A DNA stretch of 64,000 bases, taken from NCBI RefSeq assembly GCF_000686025.1, contig NZ_JMLQ01000003.1:248001-312000 (forward strand), written 5' to 3'. The stretch's first letter is position 1; every line of letters starts with the position of its first letter. This document shows, piece after piece, positions 18,152 to 27,803 of the stretch. Below the pieces are notes generated by a model. The model made no database searches. It was not told the origin of the DNA and saw only the letters and a program-made list of their open reading frames with translations. The translations under genes and the position numbers were made by a program. The DNA is from Rhodococcus sp. UNC23MFCrub1.1 (GTDB lineage Bacteria; Actinomycetota; Actinomycetes; Mycobacteriales; Mycobacteriaceae).

Positions 18152-18760
18152 TCAGGCGTCGGAGCTGCCCGAGTCGGCGCGTGCACCCAGCGCCGTGATG
18201 CCCGCCGGGGGCAGCCCCGCGGCGTAGGCGAGAACCTCACCGAACGCCTCGACGTGCACCGACAGTTCCTCGCTGAGCGCGGTCCACGAGGCCCGCAGCT
18301 CGAGCTGGTGGGCACGCGGCGGGCCGGCGATGTCCCCGTACCGCACCGAACTCGTCGAGGTGACCGTGCCGCCCAGCGCCGTCAGCGGCTCGGACCGCGC
18401 CTCGAACGCGTCGACCAGCCAACTCCACGCCACCTCGGGCAGCAGCGGATCCGACGCCAGCGACGCGTCGACGTCGGCCTGGATGTAGGCGACCAGGCGC
18501 ATGGTGCCGTTCCACGCCTCGTCGCCGTCCGGGTCGTACAACAGGATGAGACGCCCGAACGCGTCACCCTCGCTCTGCTCGGGCACCGACTCCGTCTCGG
18601 AGTGGCGCACCTCGGCCCCCAGTGCGTAACTGAACGGTGCCAGGCGCTGCGGAGGCCGGATAGGCCCGACCTCGATGCTCGGGTGGACCGTCGCCCGGTG
18701 CATCGCGTCGATGGCGGCGCGGAAGGGCGCAGGCTGCGAGGCGCTCTCGGACGTGGTCAC
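18152..18760 (-). CDS. DUF3000 family protein
   Basis: A 202-residue soluble protein of unknown function, matching the DUF3000 family found next to rnd and hemE in mycolic-acid actinobacteria (M. tuberculosis Rv2680 position). Recognisable stretches are [30 protein letters not shown] and the acidic C-terminus. No catalytic motif, signal peptide or membrane segment is visible. The GTG at 18758-18760 is used; it lies 8 nt after a TAACGT -10-like box at 18769-18774, so it may be leaderless. It is 26 bp upstream of rnd on the same strand and divergent from hemE. Confidence 0.8.
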   Translation of the reverse strand: MTTSESASQPAPFRAAIDAMHRATVHPSIEVGPIRPPQRLAPFSYALGAEVRHSETESVPEQSEGDAFGRLILLYDPDGDEAWNGTMRLVAYIQADVDASLASDPLLPEVAWSWLVDAFEARSEPLTALGGTVTSTSSVRYGDIAGPPRAHQLELRASWTALSEELSVHVEAFGEVLAYAAGLPPAGITALGARADSGSSDA

Positions 18761-18842
18761 GTGTGCGGACGTTAGCCGCGACCGTCGGCCCAGCGGAGGA
18801 GGCGCGCCGGGCAGGTGTGCGTCTCTGGCAGCATGGACGCCG

Positions 18843-19913
18843 ATGAACACCATCCCTGACGCCGTCGGCCCGCGTCGAAGCCTGCCCGAAGCTCCCTTCC
18901 TCGCGGCCGCGACGGGACGGACGCCGTCGCGTCGGCCCGTGTGGTTCATGCGTCAGGCCGGTCGGTCGCTGCCCGAGTACCGCACGCTGCGGGAGGGCAC
19001 CTCCATGCTCGCCTCGTGCTTCGACCCCGAGATGGTCTGCGAGATCACGATGCAGCCGGTCCGGCGGCACGGGGTCGACGCGGCGATCCTGTTCTCCGAC
19101 ATCGTCGTGCCGCTCAAGGCGGCCGGCGTCGACCTCGAGATCGTGGCCGGCACCGGTCCCGTCGTGGCGAACCCGGTGCGGTCCGTGGCCGACGTGCAGT
19201 CGTTGCCGGTCCTGCAGTCGGAGCAGATCGAGCCGGTCGCGAAGGCCATCTCCCTGCTCCTGGCCGAGTTGAAGGACGTGCCCCTCATCGGCTTCGCGGG
19301 CGCACCGTTCACGCTGGCGTCCTACCTGGTCGAAGGCGGTCCGAGTCGTAACCACGAGCGCACCAAGGCGCTCATGCACTCGGATCCGCAGACGTGGCAC
19401 GCATTGCTCTCGTCGCTGGCCGACATGACCATCGCCTTCCTCACCGCGCAGGCCGATGCCGGCGTCGACGCGGTCCAGCTCTTCGACTCGTGGGCCGGGG
19501 CGCTGTCACTCGCCGAGTACCGCGAGTTCGTGTTCCCCCACTCCAGCCGCGTGTTCGAGGCCATGGCGTCGGCCGGCGTGCCGCGCATCCACTTCGGTGT
19601 CGGGACGGGCGAGCTGCTCGGGGCGATGGGGGAGGCGGGCGCGGACGTCGTCGGTGTCGACTGGCGGATCCCGCTCGACGTCGCCGCTCGTCGAGTCGGT
19701 CCGGGCAAGGCTCTGCAGGGCAATCTCGATCCCGCCGTGCTGTTCGCGGGCCCCGACGCGGTGCGCCGTGAGGTCACCCGCATCGTGGGCGAGGCGGACG
19801 CCGCACTCGCGGCCGGCGCCACCGGGCACATCTTCAACCTGGGCCACGGGGTCCTGCCCGCCACCGATCCCGACGTGGTGACGTCGGTGGTGGAGCTGGT
19901 GCACTCGCTGTGA
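18843..19913 (+). CDS. hemE: Uroporphyrinogen decarboxylase
   Basis: Decarboxylates uroporphyrinogen III to coproporphyrinogen III; 356 residues, the family length. Diagnostic motifs are [16 protein letters not shown] (substrate-binding Arg), [10 protein letters not shown] (catalytic Asp), [16 protein letters not shown] and [10 protein letters not shown]. The ATG at 18843 gives the usual N-terminus. First gene of a haem operon; its stop overlaps the next start by 4 nt (GTGA). Confidence 0.96.
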   Translation: MNTIPDAVGPRRSLPEAPFLAAATGRTPSRRPVWFMRQAGRSLPEYRTLREGTSMLASCFDPEMVCEITMQPVRRHGVDAAILFSDIVVPLKAAGVDLEIVAGTGPVVANPVRSVADVQSLPVLQSEQIEPVAKAISLLLAELKDVPLIGFAGAPFTLASYLVEGGPSRNHERTKALMHSDPQTWHALLSSLADMTIAFLTAQADAGVDAVQLFDSWAGALSLAEYREFVFPHSSRVFEAMASAGVPRIHFGVGTGELLGAMGEAGADVVGVDWRIPLDVAARRVGPGKALQGNLDPAVLFAGPDAVRREVTRIVGEADAALAAGATGHIFNLGHGVLPATDPDVVTSVVELVHSL

Positions 19914-21277
19914 CCTCGGTCGCCGTCGTCGGAGCGGGCATCAGCGGACTGGTGGCCGCGTACCGGCTGCGGCAGTCGCTGGGACCAGCCGCGCGGATCG
20001 TGGTGGTCGAGAAGGCGCCGCGCATCGGGGGCAAACTCCGGTCCGTGGACCTGGCGGGTGGCCCGGTCGACGTCGGTGCCGAGGCGTTCATCGCGCGTCG
20101 TCCCGAGGTTCCCGCTCTGCTCGACGAGCTCGGACTCGCCGACCAGCTCGTGCGGCCGTCGCCCGCCGCCCGCCCGCTCCTGCGCTCGGGCGGCGCACTG
20201 CACGGACTGCCGACCGGCACGTTGATGGGCATCCCGGCCACGTCCGACTCGGTGCGGACTCTGGTCGACGACGCCACGTGCCGCCGCATCGACACCGATC
20301 GTGACCGGCCGCTGCGGTGGACGCCCGGCGACGATGCGTCGGTGGGTGACCTGGTGTCCGAACGCTTCGGCTCCCAGGTGACCGCGCGGAGCGTCGACCC
20401 GCTGCTGGGCGGCGTCTACTCCGGGCTGGCCGTCACCACGAGCATCCGCGCCGCGGTGCCGACTCTCGCCGCGGCCCTCGACGCCGGTGCCCCGTCGCTG
20501 GTGGACGCCGTCGAGCGAGCGCGCCCGACGCCGGCGCCGGGACCGGTGTTCGGCGGACTGCGCGGTGGCTACGGCGTGCTTCTCGACGCGCTGCTCGCCG
20601 CCTCCGGTGCCGAACTCGTCGCCGCGGACGTGCGGCGCGTGACGTCCGACGGCCGGGGCGCGTGGCACGTCGACGGCGTCGGGGTGGTGGACGGCGTCGT
20701 CCTCGCCGCGCCCGCACCGCAGACGGTCTCGATGCTGCTCGACACGGCGCCCGCACTCGCGCGGGAACTCGGGGACGTGGAACTCGCCTCGTCGGCGGTG
20801 GTGGCCCTCGGGTTCGAGGACGGGGGACTACCGCAGAACTCGGGTGTCCTGGTCGCCACGGGGGAGCTCGATTCCTCCGGTGTTCCGTTGCGCGCCAAAG
20901 CATTCACGCTGTCTAGCCGCAAGTGGCCGCATCTCGCCGAGCGCGGCGGCCAGCTGGTGCGGGTCTCCTTCGGACGCTTCGGGGACGCGGACATCGTCGA
21001 CCGGCCCGACGTCGACCTGGTGTCGGCGGCCCGCACGGATCTGCGTGAGGTGCTCGGTGTGGACGAGGAGCCGACGACGACGTTCGTGCAGCGCTGGCAC
21101 GGCGGACTGCCGCAGTACCGCCCCGGCCACACCGACCTCGTGGCCCGCGTCGAGGACGCCGCCTCGGCGGTGCGCCGACTCGAACTCGCGGGCGCGTACC
21201 TGCACGGCGTCGGAGTTCCCGCGTGCGTCGCGACGGCATCCGCGGCGGCGGCCCGGCTGGCGGAGGCGCTGGCCTGA
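19910..21277 (+). CDS. hemY: Coproporphyrinogen III / protoporphyrinogen oxidase (HemY/CgoX)
   Basis: FAD-dependent oxidase of 455 residues. The dinucleotide-binding motif [17 protein letters not shown] is at the N-terminus and [18 protein letters not shown] follows. In actinobacteria that make haem with ChdC, this enzyme acts as coproporphyrinogen III oxidase (CgoX); the chdC gene lies directly downstream, which supports that reading. The GTG at 19910 overlaps the hemE stop, giving translational coupling. Confidence 0.94.
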   Translation: MTSVAVVGAGISGLVAAYRLRQSLGPAARIVVVEKAPRIGGKLRSVDLAGGPVDVGAEAFIARRPEVPALLDELGLADQLVRPSPAARPLLRSGGALHGLPTGTLMGIPATSDSVRTLVDDATCRRIDTDRDRPLRWTPGDDASVGDLVSERFGSQVTARSVDPLLGGVYSGLAVTTSIRAAVPTLAAALDAGAPSLVDAVERARPTPAPGPVFGGLRGGYGVLLDALLAASGAELVAADVRRVTSDGRGAWHVDGVGVVDGVVLAAPAPQTVSMLLDTAPALARELGDVELASSAVVALGFEDGGLPQNSGVLVATGELDSSGVPLRAKAFTLSSRKWPHLAERGGQLVRVSFGRFGDADIVDRPDVDLVSAARTDLREVLGVDEEPTTTFVQRWHGGLPQYRPGHTDLVARVEDAASAVRRLELAGAYLHGVGVPACVATASAAAARLAEALA

Positions 21278-21315
21278 CGGCCCGATCGGGACGGCCGGGT
21301 GGCACGATGGGTGTC

Positions 21316-22011
21316 ATGGCACGTCTCGATTTCGAAGCACTCAATTCCACGTTGCGCTACTCGATGCATTCGGTGTTCACGGCTCGGCCGGGCGCCCTCG
21401 GTGAAGATCGGGAGGCGGTGCTCGCCGAGGCCCGCGCGTTCTTCGACGGTCTCGACGAGACCGACGTCGTGGTGCGCGGGATCTACGACGTGGCCGGACT
21501 GCGCGCCGACGCCGACTTCATGATCTGGTGGCACGCGGAGAAGATCGAGGACCTGCAGGCGGCGTACGCGCGCTTCCGTCGGTCCACGGCTCTCGGCCGC
21601 GCGTGCGACGCGTTCTGGAGCAACGCCGCGTTGCACCGCCCCGCGGAGTTCAACAAGTCGCACGTCCCGGCCTTCATCGCCGGCGAGGAGCCGGGCGCCT
21701 ACATCTGCGTGTACCCGTTCGTCCGCTCGCTCGACTGGTACCTGCTGCCCGACGCGGAGCGTCGCACGATGCTCGCCGACCACGGCAAGGCGGCACGCGG
21801 CTACAAGGACGTGCGCGCCAACACCGTCCCGTCGTTCGCCCTGGGCGACTACGAGTGGATTCTCGCGTTCGAGGCTCCGACGCTGGACCGCATCGTCGAC
21901 CTGATGCGTGATCTGCGTGCGACCGAGGCCAGACGTCATGTGCGGGAGGAAGTTCCGTTCTTCAGCGGACCCCGGGTGACGGTCGAGGCGCTCGTCGAGT
22001 CACTACCGTGA
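21316..22011 (+). CDS. chdC: Coproheme decarboxylase (HemQ/ChdC, chlorite dismutase family)
   Basis: Converts iron-coproporphyrin to haem b by two oxidative decarboxylations, the last step of the coproporphyrin-dependent pathway. From ATG 21316 it has 231 residues ([15 protein letters not shown]), the same N-terminus as the mycobacterial protein Rv2676c. An ATG three codons earlier (21307) is also possible. The catalytic-tyrosine motif CVYPFVRS and the region [12 protein letters not shown] with the haem-side His are intact, as is [21 protein letters not shown]. Its stop overlaps the HAD gene start by 4 nt. Confidence 0.94.
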   Translation: MARLDFEALNSTLRYSMHSVFTARPGALGEDREAVLAEARAFFDGLDETDVVVRGIYDVAGLRADADFMIWWHAEKIEDLQAAYARFRRSTALGRACDAFWSNAALHRPAEFNKSHVPAFIAGEEPGAYICVYPFVRSLDWYLLPDAERRTMLADHGKAARGYKDVRANTVPSFALGDYEWILAFEAPTLDRIVDLMRDLRATEARRHVREEVPFFSGPRVTVEALVESLP

Positions 22012-22703
22012 CCACGCCGGCCGCGGTGCTCTTCGACTTCTCCGGCACGCTGTTCCGTCTCGAGGAGGACGAGAGCTGGTTCACCGATCTGCGTGTCGGC
22101 GACGACGAGCAGATCGACGGTCATCTCCAGGCCGAGTTGATGCGCCGCATGACCCAGCCCGTCGGGTCGGTGGTCACCCTGGACGACGACGGCCACCGGG
22201 CCTGGGAGGCTCGCGATCTCGACCCCGCGATGCACCGGGCCGCCTACCTGGCAGTGCTGAAGGCGTCGGGTGTGCACCGCGTCGAGCACGCCGAGGCGTT
22301 GTACGACAAAGTGATCGACCCGTCCTCGTGGACGCCGTACCCCGACACGGCGCGAGTGCTGCACGGCCTCGCCGATCGCGGCGTTCCCGTGGCGGTGGTC
22401 AGCAACATCGCGTTCGATCTGCGCGCGGCGTTCGATCTGCTCGGCGTGCACGACACCGTCGCGCACTACGCTCTGTCGTTCGAGGTGGGCGCCGTCAAGC
22501 CCGATGCCGCGATCTTCCGTTCCGCCGTGGACGCTCTGGGCGTCGACCCGGCCTCGTGCCTGATGGTCGGCGACAGCGAGGAGGCCGACGGCGGAGCGCA
22601 GGCGCTCGGTATGTCCTTCGCGCTGCTCGATCCACTGCCGACGTCCGAACGACCGTCGGCTCTGCTCGACGCCGTGGCGGCGCACGGTCTCGCGCTCGCG
22701 TAG
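22008..22703 (+). CDS. HAD-superfamily hydrolase
   Basis: A 231-residue phosphatase-like hydrolase. Motif I is [11 protein letters not shown], in which the usual second Asp (DxD) is Ser, a variation shared with some HAD dehalogenases and phosphatases. Motif II is [10 protein letters not shown], the motif III lysine lies in AVKPDAAIF, and motif IV is [13 protein letters not shown] helical cap spans about residues 20-100. The GTG start at 22008 overlaps chdC. Substrate unknown; its place in the haem operon does not settle it. Confidence 0.85.
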   Translation: MTTPAAVLFDFSGTLFRLEEDESWFTDLRVGDDEQIDGHLQAELMRRMTQPVGSVVTLDDDGHRAWEARDLDPAMHRAAYLAVLKASGVHRVEHAEALYDKVIDPSSWTPYPDTARVLHGLADRGVPVAVVSNIAFDLRAAFDLLGVHDTVAHYALSFEVGAVKPDAAIFRSAVDALGVDPASCLMVGDSEEADGGAQALGMSFALLDPLPTSERPSALLDAVAAHGLALA

Positions 22704-22709
22704 GGCGCC

Positions 22710-25037
22710 GTGACGTCCGCGCGCCGTGGGGTGCAGCACATGGCCCACTTCGGTATGTACACCGCCGACACGGACGGCCGGGACGTGGTCGCGGTCCGTC
22801 CGCCGACGGGCGACGCCGATCCGTCCCCGATCCTGGGCAACGTTCCCGGGTCGGTGACCCATCGCTCGCGTATCCGTCGACCGGCGGTGCGTCGGGGCTG
22901 GCTCGAGAACGGCCCCGGACCGTCCACCGCGCGTGGCGCCGATGCGTTCGTCGAGATGGAGTGGGACGAGTTCCTCCCCCTGCTCGCCGGCGAGCTCCGT
23001 CGAGTCGTGCGCGAGCACGGCAACGAGGCCGTCTTCGGCGGGTCGTACGGGTGGGGCAGCGCGGGCCGGTTCCACCACGCGCAGAGTCAGGTTCACCGGT
23101 TCCTGAACACCCTGGGTGGCTACACGCGGTCGGTGGGCAGCTACTCCCTCGGCGCCACCGGCACGATCATGCCGCGGGTCATGGGGACGCACTGGAAGAT
23201 GTTCTCGCGCTCCACCTCGTGGGACGTGATCGCCGAGCACACCGATCTACTGGTCGCGTTCGGCGGCGTTCCGCTGAAGAACACGTCGGTCAATCACGGT
23301 GGCACCAGCGATCATCCGACACGCGACGCGCTGCATCGCCTCCGTGCGCGCGGCGGCCGGATCGTCTCGATCTCGCCGCTGCGTGACGACACGGACGGAG
23401 CGGCGGAGTGGATCGCACCCGTACCGGGGTCGGACGTCGCCCTCATGTTGGGGCTGGCACACGTGCTCGCCTCGGAGGGGTTGCACGACACCGCGTTCCT
23501 GCAGCGGTACACCACCGGGTACGACGTCTTCGAGCGCTACCTGCTCGGCGAGACCGACGGTGTCCCGAAGTCACCGGAGTGGGCGCAGAACCTGACGGGG
23601 GTCCCGGCGTCGGACATCACCGCCCTGGCGCGGCGCATGGCTCGCGCCACCACGCTGGTCACCGTCACCTGGTCACTGCAGCGCATCCGCCACGGTGAGC
23701 AGGCGCCGTGGATGGGTCTCACGCTCGCCGCGATGCTCGGCGGCGTCGGTGTGCCGGGCGCGGGCTTCGGCCACGGCTACGGGTCGATGAACGAACCCGG
23801 CCTGGCACCCGTGCCGTATCCGCTGCCCACGCTTCCCCAGGGCATCAACGGTGTGTCGACGTCGATTCCGGTCGCCGCGATCTCGGACATGCTGTTGAAC
23901 CCTGGTGGGCCGTACGACGCGGACGGCACCGCGTCGACGTATCCGGACATCCGGCTGCTGCACTGGGCCGGCGGCAACCCGTTCCATCACCACCAGGACA
24001 TCGGCCGGTTGCGCACCGCGCTGGCTCGCCCCGAGACCATCGTGGTGCACGAGCCGTACTGGACACCGATGGCACGACACGCCGACTTCGTGGTGCCGTC
24101 GACGACGACCCTCGAACGCGACGACCTGAGCTGCACCCGCAACGACCCGCTGCTCGTGGCGATGCAGGCCGCCGTCCCGCCCTTCGCCGACAGCCGCGAC
24201 GACTACGACACCTTCGCGCTGCTCGCGCGAGAGCTCGGCGTCGAGTACGACTTCACGGAAGGTCGCTCGTCCGCGGACTGGCTGCGGCACCTCTACGACC
24301 AGTGGCGACGTTTCGTGTCCGATGCGGGGCGGGTGACGCCGCCGGTGTTCGACGAGTTCTGGACCGAGGGAACGTTCCGGATGGACACCGAGGACGGTCT
24401 GACGCTGCTGTCCGATTTTCGCGACGATCCCGAGCGGGCCCCCTTGCGGACACCGAGCGGGCGCATCGAGATCTTCTCGGCCGACATCGAGTCGTTCGGC
24501 TACGCCGATTGCGGGGGACACCCACGGTGGTACGCACCGGACGAGTGGCTGGGCGGTGAACGCGCACAGGCGTTCCCGCTGCACCTGATCGCGAACCAAC
24601 CGCGGACCCGGTTACACAGCCAACTCGATCACGGGGCCGTGAGCCTCGCGTCGAAGATTCAGGGCCGGGAACCGATGCGGATGCATCCCGCGGACGCCGC
24701 AGCGCGCGGACTCCGCGACGGCGAGGTGGTGCGGGTGTTCAACGACCGTGGCTCGTGCCTCGCGGGGCTCGTCGTCGACGATCGCCTGCGCGAGCGCGTG
24801 GTGCAACTGTCGACCGGCGCCTGGTACGACCCGCTCGATCCGTCGGACCCGCGCTCGATGTGCGTGCACGGCAACCCGAACGTGCTCACCGCCGACCGCG
24901 GCACGTCGTCGCTCGCGCAGGGGTCCACCGGCCAGCACGTCCTGGTGGACGTCCAGAAGTGGACCGGCGAACTGCCGCCGATCCGCGCGCACGATCAGCC
25001 GGAGTTCGTCGATCGTGGGGACGTGCGTCAGAAGTAG
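22710..25037 (+). CDS. Molybdopterin-dependent oxidoreductase, BisC/TorA (DMSO reductase) family
   Basis: A 775-residue bis-MGD molybdoenzyme. It lacks the N-terminal 4Fe-4S cysteines and has no twin-arginine signal, so it resembles cytoplasmic biotin sulfoxide reductase (BisC). The predicted Mo-ligand serine is in GSYSLGATGTIMPRVMG. Further motifs are GGVPLKNTSVNHGG, LHWAGGNPFHHHQDIGRL and VVPSTTTLERDDLSCTRNDPLLVAMQ. The C-terminal MGD-binding barrel includes ANQPRTRLHSQLDHG. The GTG at 22710 is 6 bp after the HAD stop. Likely substrates are biotin or methionine sulfoxide. Its 3' end overlaps the convergent hydratase gene by 10 bp. Confidence 0.88.
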   Translation: MTSARRGVQHMAHFGMYTADTDGRDVVAVRPPTGDADPSPILGNVPGSVTHRSRIRRPAVRRGWLENGPGPSTARGADAFVEMEWDEFLPLLAGELRRVVREHGNEAVFGGSYGWGSAGRFHHAQSQVHRFLNTLGGYTRSVGSYSLGATGTIMPRVMGTHWKMFSRSTSWDVIAEHTDLLVAFGGVPLKNTSVNHGGTSDHPTRDALHRLRARGGRIVSISPLRDDTDGAAEWIAPVPGSDVALMLGLAHVLASEGLHDTAFLQRYTTGYDVFERYLLGETDGVPKSPEWAQNLTGVPASDITALARRMARATTLVTVTWSLQRIRHGEQAPWMGLTLAAMLGGVGVPGAGFGHGYGSMNEPGLAPVPYPLPTLPQGINGVSTSIPVAAISDMLLNPGGPYDADGTASTYPDIRLLHWAGGNPFHHHQDIGRLRTALARPETIVVHEPYWTPMARHADFVVPSTTTLERDDLSCTRNDPLLVAMQAAVPPFADSRDDYDTFALLARELGVEYDFTEGRSSADWLRHLYDQWRRFVSDAGRVTPPVFDEFWTEGTFRMDTEDGLTLLSDFRDDPERAPLRTPSGRIEIFSADIESFGYADCGGHPRWYAPDEWLGGERAQAFPLHLIANQPRTRLHSQLDHGAVSLASKIQGREPMRMHPADAAARGLRDGEVVRVFNDRGSCLAGLVVDDRLRERVVQLSTGAWYDPLDPSDPRSMCVHGNPNVLTADRGTSSLAQGSTGQHVLVDVQKWTGELPPIRAHDQPEFVDRGDVRQK

Positions 25038-25486
25038 ACGCGGCTGATGACCTGGGCGACCAGCGCGGGCTTCGTCGCACCCTCGATCTCGATGGTCGAG
25101 TCGACGGTCATCTGCACCGCTCCGCCCTCCAGCCGATCTGCTGCGGCGAGGACGGCCGTCAGACGAACGCGCGACCCGACGAGCACAGGATTGACGAAGC
25201 GAACCTTGTTGCTGCCGTAGTTGACTCCCATCGTGGAGTTCTCGACCGTGTAGGTCTGCCAGGACAGGGCCGGCAGCAGGGACAGCGTGAGGTACCCGTG
25301 GGCGACGGGACCACCGAAGGGGCTCTCCTTCGCGGCGCGCTCGGGATCCACGTGGATCCACTGGTGGTCGCCGGTGGCGTCGGCGAACTGGTTCACGCGC
25401 TCCTGCGTGATCTCCAGCCAGTCGCTGGTGCCGATGGTCTCGCCGAGGGCGGACACGATGTCGTCCGCGGACGTGAAGGTACGCAT
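25028..25486 (-). CDS. MaoC-family (R)-specific enoyl-CoA hydratase
   Basis: A 152-residue single hot-dog protein. The hydratase-2 motif FADATGDHQWIHVDPERA contains D40-x4-H45, the catalytic dyad, and SPFGGPVAHGYLTLSLLP is the conserved helix segment. It should hydrate trans-2-enoyl-CoA to the R-3-hydroxyacyl-CoA, as mycobacterial HtdZ does. The ATG at 25484-25486 lies 7 nt after a TAGTGT -10 box, indicating a leaderless message. The last 10 bp overlap the molybdoenzyme gene tail to tail. Confidence 0.9.
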   Translation of the reverse strand: MRTFTSADDIVSALGETIGTSDWLEITQERVNQFADATGDHQWIHVDPERAAKESPFGGPVAHGYLTLSLLPALSWQTYTVENSTMGVNYGSNKVRFVNPVLVGSRVRLTAVLAAADRLEGGAVQMTVDSTIEIEGATKPALVAQVISRVYF

Positions 25487-25493
25487 GGAGCCG

Positions 25494-25499
25494 ACACTA
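25494..25499 (-). promoter_or_regulatory. -10 element of a likely leaderless promoter (MaoC gene)
   Basis: TAGTGT on the minus strand ends 7 nt before the ATG of the MaoC hydratase gene; there is no ribosome binding site. Confidence 0.5.
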
Positions 25500-25585
25500 G
25501 CGGCGGCGAGCCGTTCTGCACAGAACCTCTGTCGGGGCGCCACATCCGGCCCTGCGGACCCGGCCTGTGTGCAGGACGAGCGCAG

Positions 25586-25591
25586 TACGAT
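25586..25591 (+). promoter_or_regulatory. -10 element of a likely leaderless promoter (SRPBCC gene)
   Basis: TACGAT ends 6 nt before the ATG at 25598. The gene has no ribosome binding site. Confidence 0.5.
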
Positions 25592-25597
25592 GCGCCG

Positions 25598-26098
25598 ATG
25601 ATGTCCCACCCGGAACCCACCGGCCTACTCGAGCGCGCCGAGACGGGTGTCGATCTCGTGCTGGAGCGCGTCCTGGACGTACCGATCGACGACGTCTGGG
25701 ACAGTCTCACCGTCAGTGAGCGCACCGCGCGGTGGTACGGCAGCTGGGAGGGAACGCCGGGAGCCGGCAGCACCGTGCGGGTGACGATGGGGTTCGAGGA
25801 GAACGCACCTGCCTCCGACCTGACGATCCTGGCGTGTGACGCGCCGAGGTATCTCGCACTGGAGTCCGACGGATGGACGTTCGACGTGACGCTCAGGACC
25901 ACGGGAGACGGGACCACGCTGATGTTCCGGCACCACCTGACGACGACGGACGGCCTCGAGGACATCGGCCCGGGATGGGAGTACTACCTCGACATGCTGG
26001 TCTCCACACACACGGAAGGGTGGTCGCCGTCCTTCGACGACTACCACCCGTCCCAGTGTGGGTACTACGGCTCACTCAGCCCTTCGGCTCCAGCGTGA
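25598..26098 (+). CDS. SRPBCC (AHSA1-like) ligand-binding protein
   Basis: A 166-residue single-domain protein of the START/Bet v1-like fold: VLERVLDVPIDDVWDSLTVSERTARWYGSWEG is the diagnostic N-terminal block of activator-of-Hsp90-ATPase homologues. No catalytic motif is visible, and the ligand is unknown. Two ATGs stand in tandem (25598 and 25601); the first is chosen because it is 6 nt from a -10 box. Its final 23 bp overlap the end of msrB on the opposite strand, so the two mRNAs can pair at their 3' ends. Confidence 0.85.
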   Translation: MMSHPEPTGLLERAETGVDLVLERVLDVPIDDVWDSLTVSERTARWYGSWEGTPGAGSTVRVTMGFEENAPASDLTILACDAPRYLALESDGWTFDVTLRTTGDGTTLMFRHHLTTTDGLEDIGPGWEYYLDMLVSTHTEGWSPSFDDYHPSQCGYYGSLSPSAPA

Positions 26099-26498
26099 GC
26101 GAGATCGAGTTGATGCAGTACCGCTGATCGGTCGGGGTGGGGTACCCCTCGCCCTCGAAGACGTGGCCGAGGTGACTGTGGCAGTTGCTGCACAGGACCT
26201 CGGTGCGCTTCATGCCCATCGACCGGTCGACCTTCAGGATCACGGCGTCGGTGTCCTTGGGATCGAAGAAGGACGGCCACCCGCAGTGGGACTCGAACTT
26301 CTCGGTGCTGCGGAACAGTTCGGCGTCACAGGCGCGGCACTTGTAGACGCCCTCGGTGGTGGTGTCGGTGTACTCGCCGACGAACGGCCGCTCGGTGCCG
26401 GCCTTGCGCAGCACTGCGTACTCGGCTGCGGTGAGCTTGGTACGCCACTCGTCGTCGGACAGCTCGAACGTGGGCTTCTTCTCTGGTGCGGAACTCAT
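26076..26498 (-). CDS. msrB: Peptide-methionine (R)-S-oxide reductase
   Basis: Repairs R-methionine sulfoxide in proteins; 140 residues. Zinc is held by C54-x2-C57 and C103-x2-C106. The catalytic cysteine is C128 in QRYCINSISL, and C72 in SHCGWPSFF is the candidate resolving residue. The ATG at 26496-26498 is preceded by GGAGGC, and a TAGCGT -10 box at 26505-26510 ends 6 nt upstream and includes the stop codon of aftC. It can therefore be read as the last gene of the upstream operon or from its own promoter. Confidence 0.95.
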   Translation of the reverse strand: MSSAPEKKPTFELSDDEWRTKLTAAEYAVLRKAGTERPFVGEYTDTTTEGVYKCRACDAELFRSTEKFESHCGWPSFFDPKDTDAVILKVDRSMGMKRTEVLCSNCHSHLGHVFEGEGYPTPTDQRYCINSISLTLEPKG

Positions 26499-26507
26499 GC
26501 CTCCACG

Positions 26508-27803
26508 CTAATGCGTGGCCGCGGTTCCCGCTGTCGTCGCAGGTACAGGCTTCGGTGAGGTCGTGTTCTCGTCGAGCAGGAACGCCGGATCGATGCCGCC
26601 GTCCAGCCGGCCCTCGCGGCGCGCGGTGAGATAGCGACCGACGAGCACGGCGAAGATCACGACGATGATCAGCGACCAACCCCACGTCGTGCGGAGGTAC
26701 TCGATGGAGCGCCCGAACTCCGGGAAGCGGCCGACGAGCCAGCTGTCATAGCTGAGGAACCCGTATACGGCGAGCCACGCCGGCCAGTTGCGCATCACCG
26801 AGTTGCGCAGCACCACCGACATGATCAGCGGGAACAGCATCATCGAGTAGTACATCTGGCCGAGCGACGCGAGCAGGAACGATGCGACCAGCAGCAGCCC
26901 ACCCGCAGTGGTCACGAAGAACAGTTCGTCGTGGCGGTAGTACTTCCACAGCAGCCACAGGGACACGAGCACCATCACGGCGAACACGGCGCGGAGCGCG
27001 AGCACCAGCGCGGTGGGCAGTCCGTAGTAGAGGCCGTTGCCGACGATCGCGCTGTTGAAGTAGTCCCGCGTCTCGAGGAGGTACGGCACCGTGTGGGAGA
27101 CGAAGGCCATCGGGTCGACCGACAGCGGGAGGGCGAGCAGCGTCAGAACGACGGGGATACCGACGGCGGTGACGAAGACCCGCCACTCCTTGCGGACGAG
27201 CGGCAGCAGAAGCAGCGGTGCGAGAGTCGGTTTGACGGCGATGGTCAGGCCGATGGCGGCGCCCGACCAGTACGGGTGCCGCCTCAACAGCAGCATCATG
27301 AACAGCACTTCGCCGAGCAGGATCAGGCCGTTGATGTTGGTGAAGATCAGTGTGTTGGTGACGGTCTCGGTGGAGAACGCGGCGAGCAGCACCACCGGTG
27401 CGGCCACCGACGACAGGCCGAGCTGGAACATGCGCAGCAGCAGGTAGAGCGCGACGATCACGGCGACGGCGTTGACCCCGATGAACAACCAGCGCGAGCG
27501 CTCGGGGTCCAGCACGGCCAGCGGCGCGATGATCAGCGTCCCGCTCGGCGGATAGAGATAGTGCGGGTCGACCGAGTCGAAGTTCGCCGTGTAGACCTCG
27601 CGCCGGTTCAGAAATGCCAACGCGGCGTTGTAGACCGGGCGGAAATCGTCGGTGATGTTGCCGTTGACGGCCTTGACGATCACGCGATTGAGGACCGTCA
27701 GGATGGCGATGGGCCACAACGCGAAACGGATCACCTGCGCGGTGGTCTCACCAGTTCGCGGTTCGAGATGACGGAACGACACCCGGAGACGGTACCCCGG
27801 CAA
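26508..27803 (-). CDS. aftC: Alpha-(1->3) arabinofuranosyltransferase AftC (GT87, GT-C fold)
   Basis: Polytopic membrane glycosyltransferase that adds alpha-1,3 branching arabinofuranose to arabinogalactan and lipoarabinomannan from decaprenyl-phosphoarabinose. It has 431 residues, close to mycobacterial AftC (about 433). Conserved blocks are NGNITDDFRPVYNA with the GT-C Asp pair at residues 52-53, DPHYLYPPSGTLIIAPL, TNTLIFTNINGLILL, YFNSAIVGNGLYYGLPT and NSVMRNWPAWLAVYGF. About ten hydrophobic helices are visible. The listed start is a TTG directly abutting the previous stop; a GTG at 27780-27782 is an alternative. Its presence marks a mycolate-type cell wall. Confidence 0.93.
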   Translation of the reverse strand: MPGYRLRVSFRHLEPRTGETTAQVIRFALWPIAILTVLNRVIVKAVNGNITDDFRPVYNAALAFLNRREVYTANFDSVDPHYLYPPSGTLIIAPLAVLDPERSRWLFIGVNAVAVIVALYLLLRMFQLGLSSVAAPVVLLAAFSTETVTNTLIFTNINGLILLGEVLFMMLLLRRHPYWSGAAIGLTIAVKPTLAPLLLLPLVRKEWRVFVTAVGIPVVLTLLALPLSVDPMAFVSHTVPYLLETRDYFNSAIVGNGLYYGLPTALVLALRAVFAVMVLVSLWLLWKYYRHDELFFVTTAGGLLLVASFLLASLGQMYYSMMLFPLIMSVVLRNSVMRNWPAWLAVYGFLSYDSWLVGRFPEFGRSIEYLRTTWGWSLIIVVIFAVLVGRYLTARREGRLDGGIDPAFLLDENTTSPKPVPATTAGTAATH

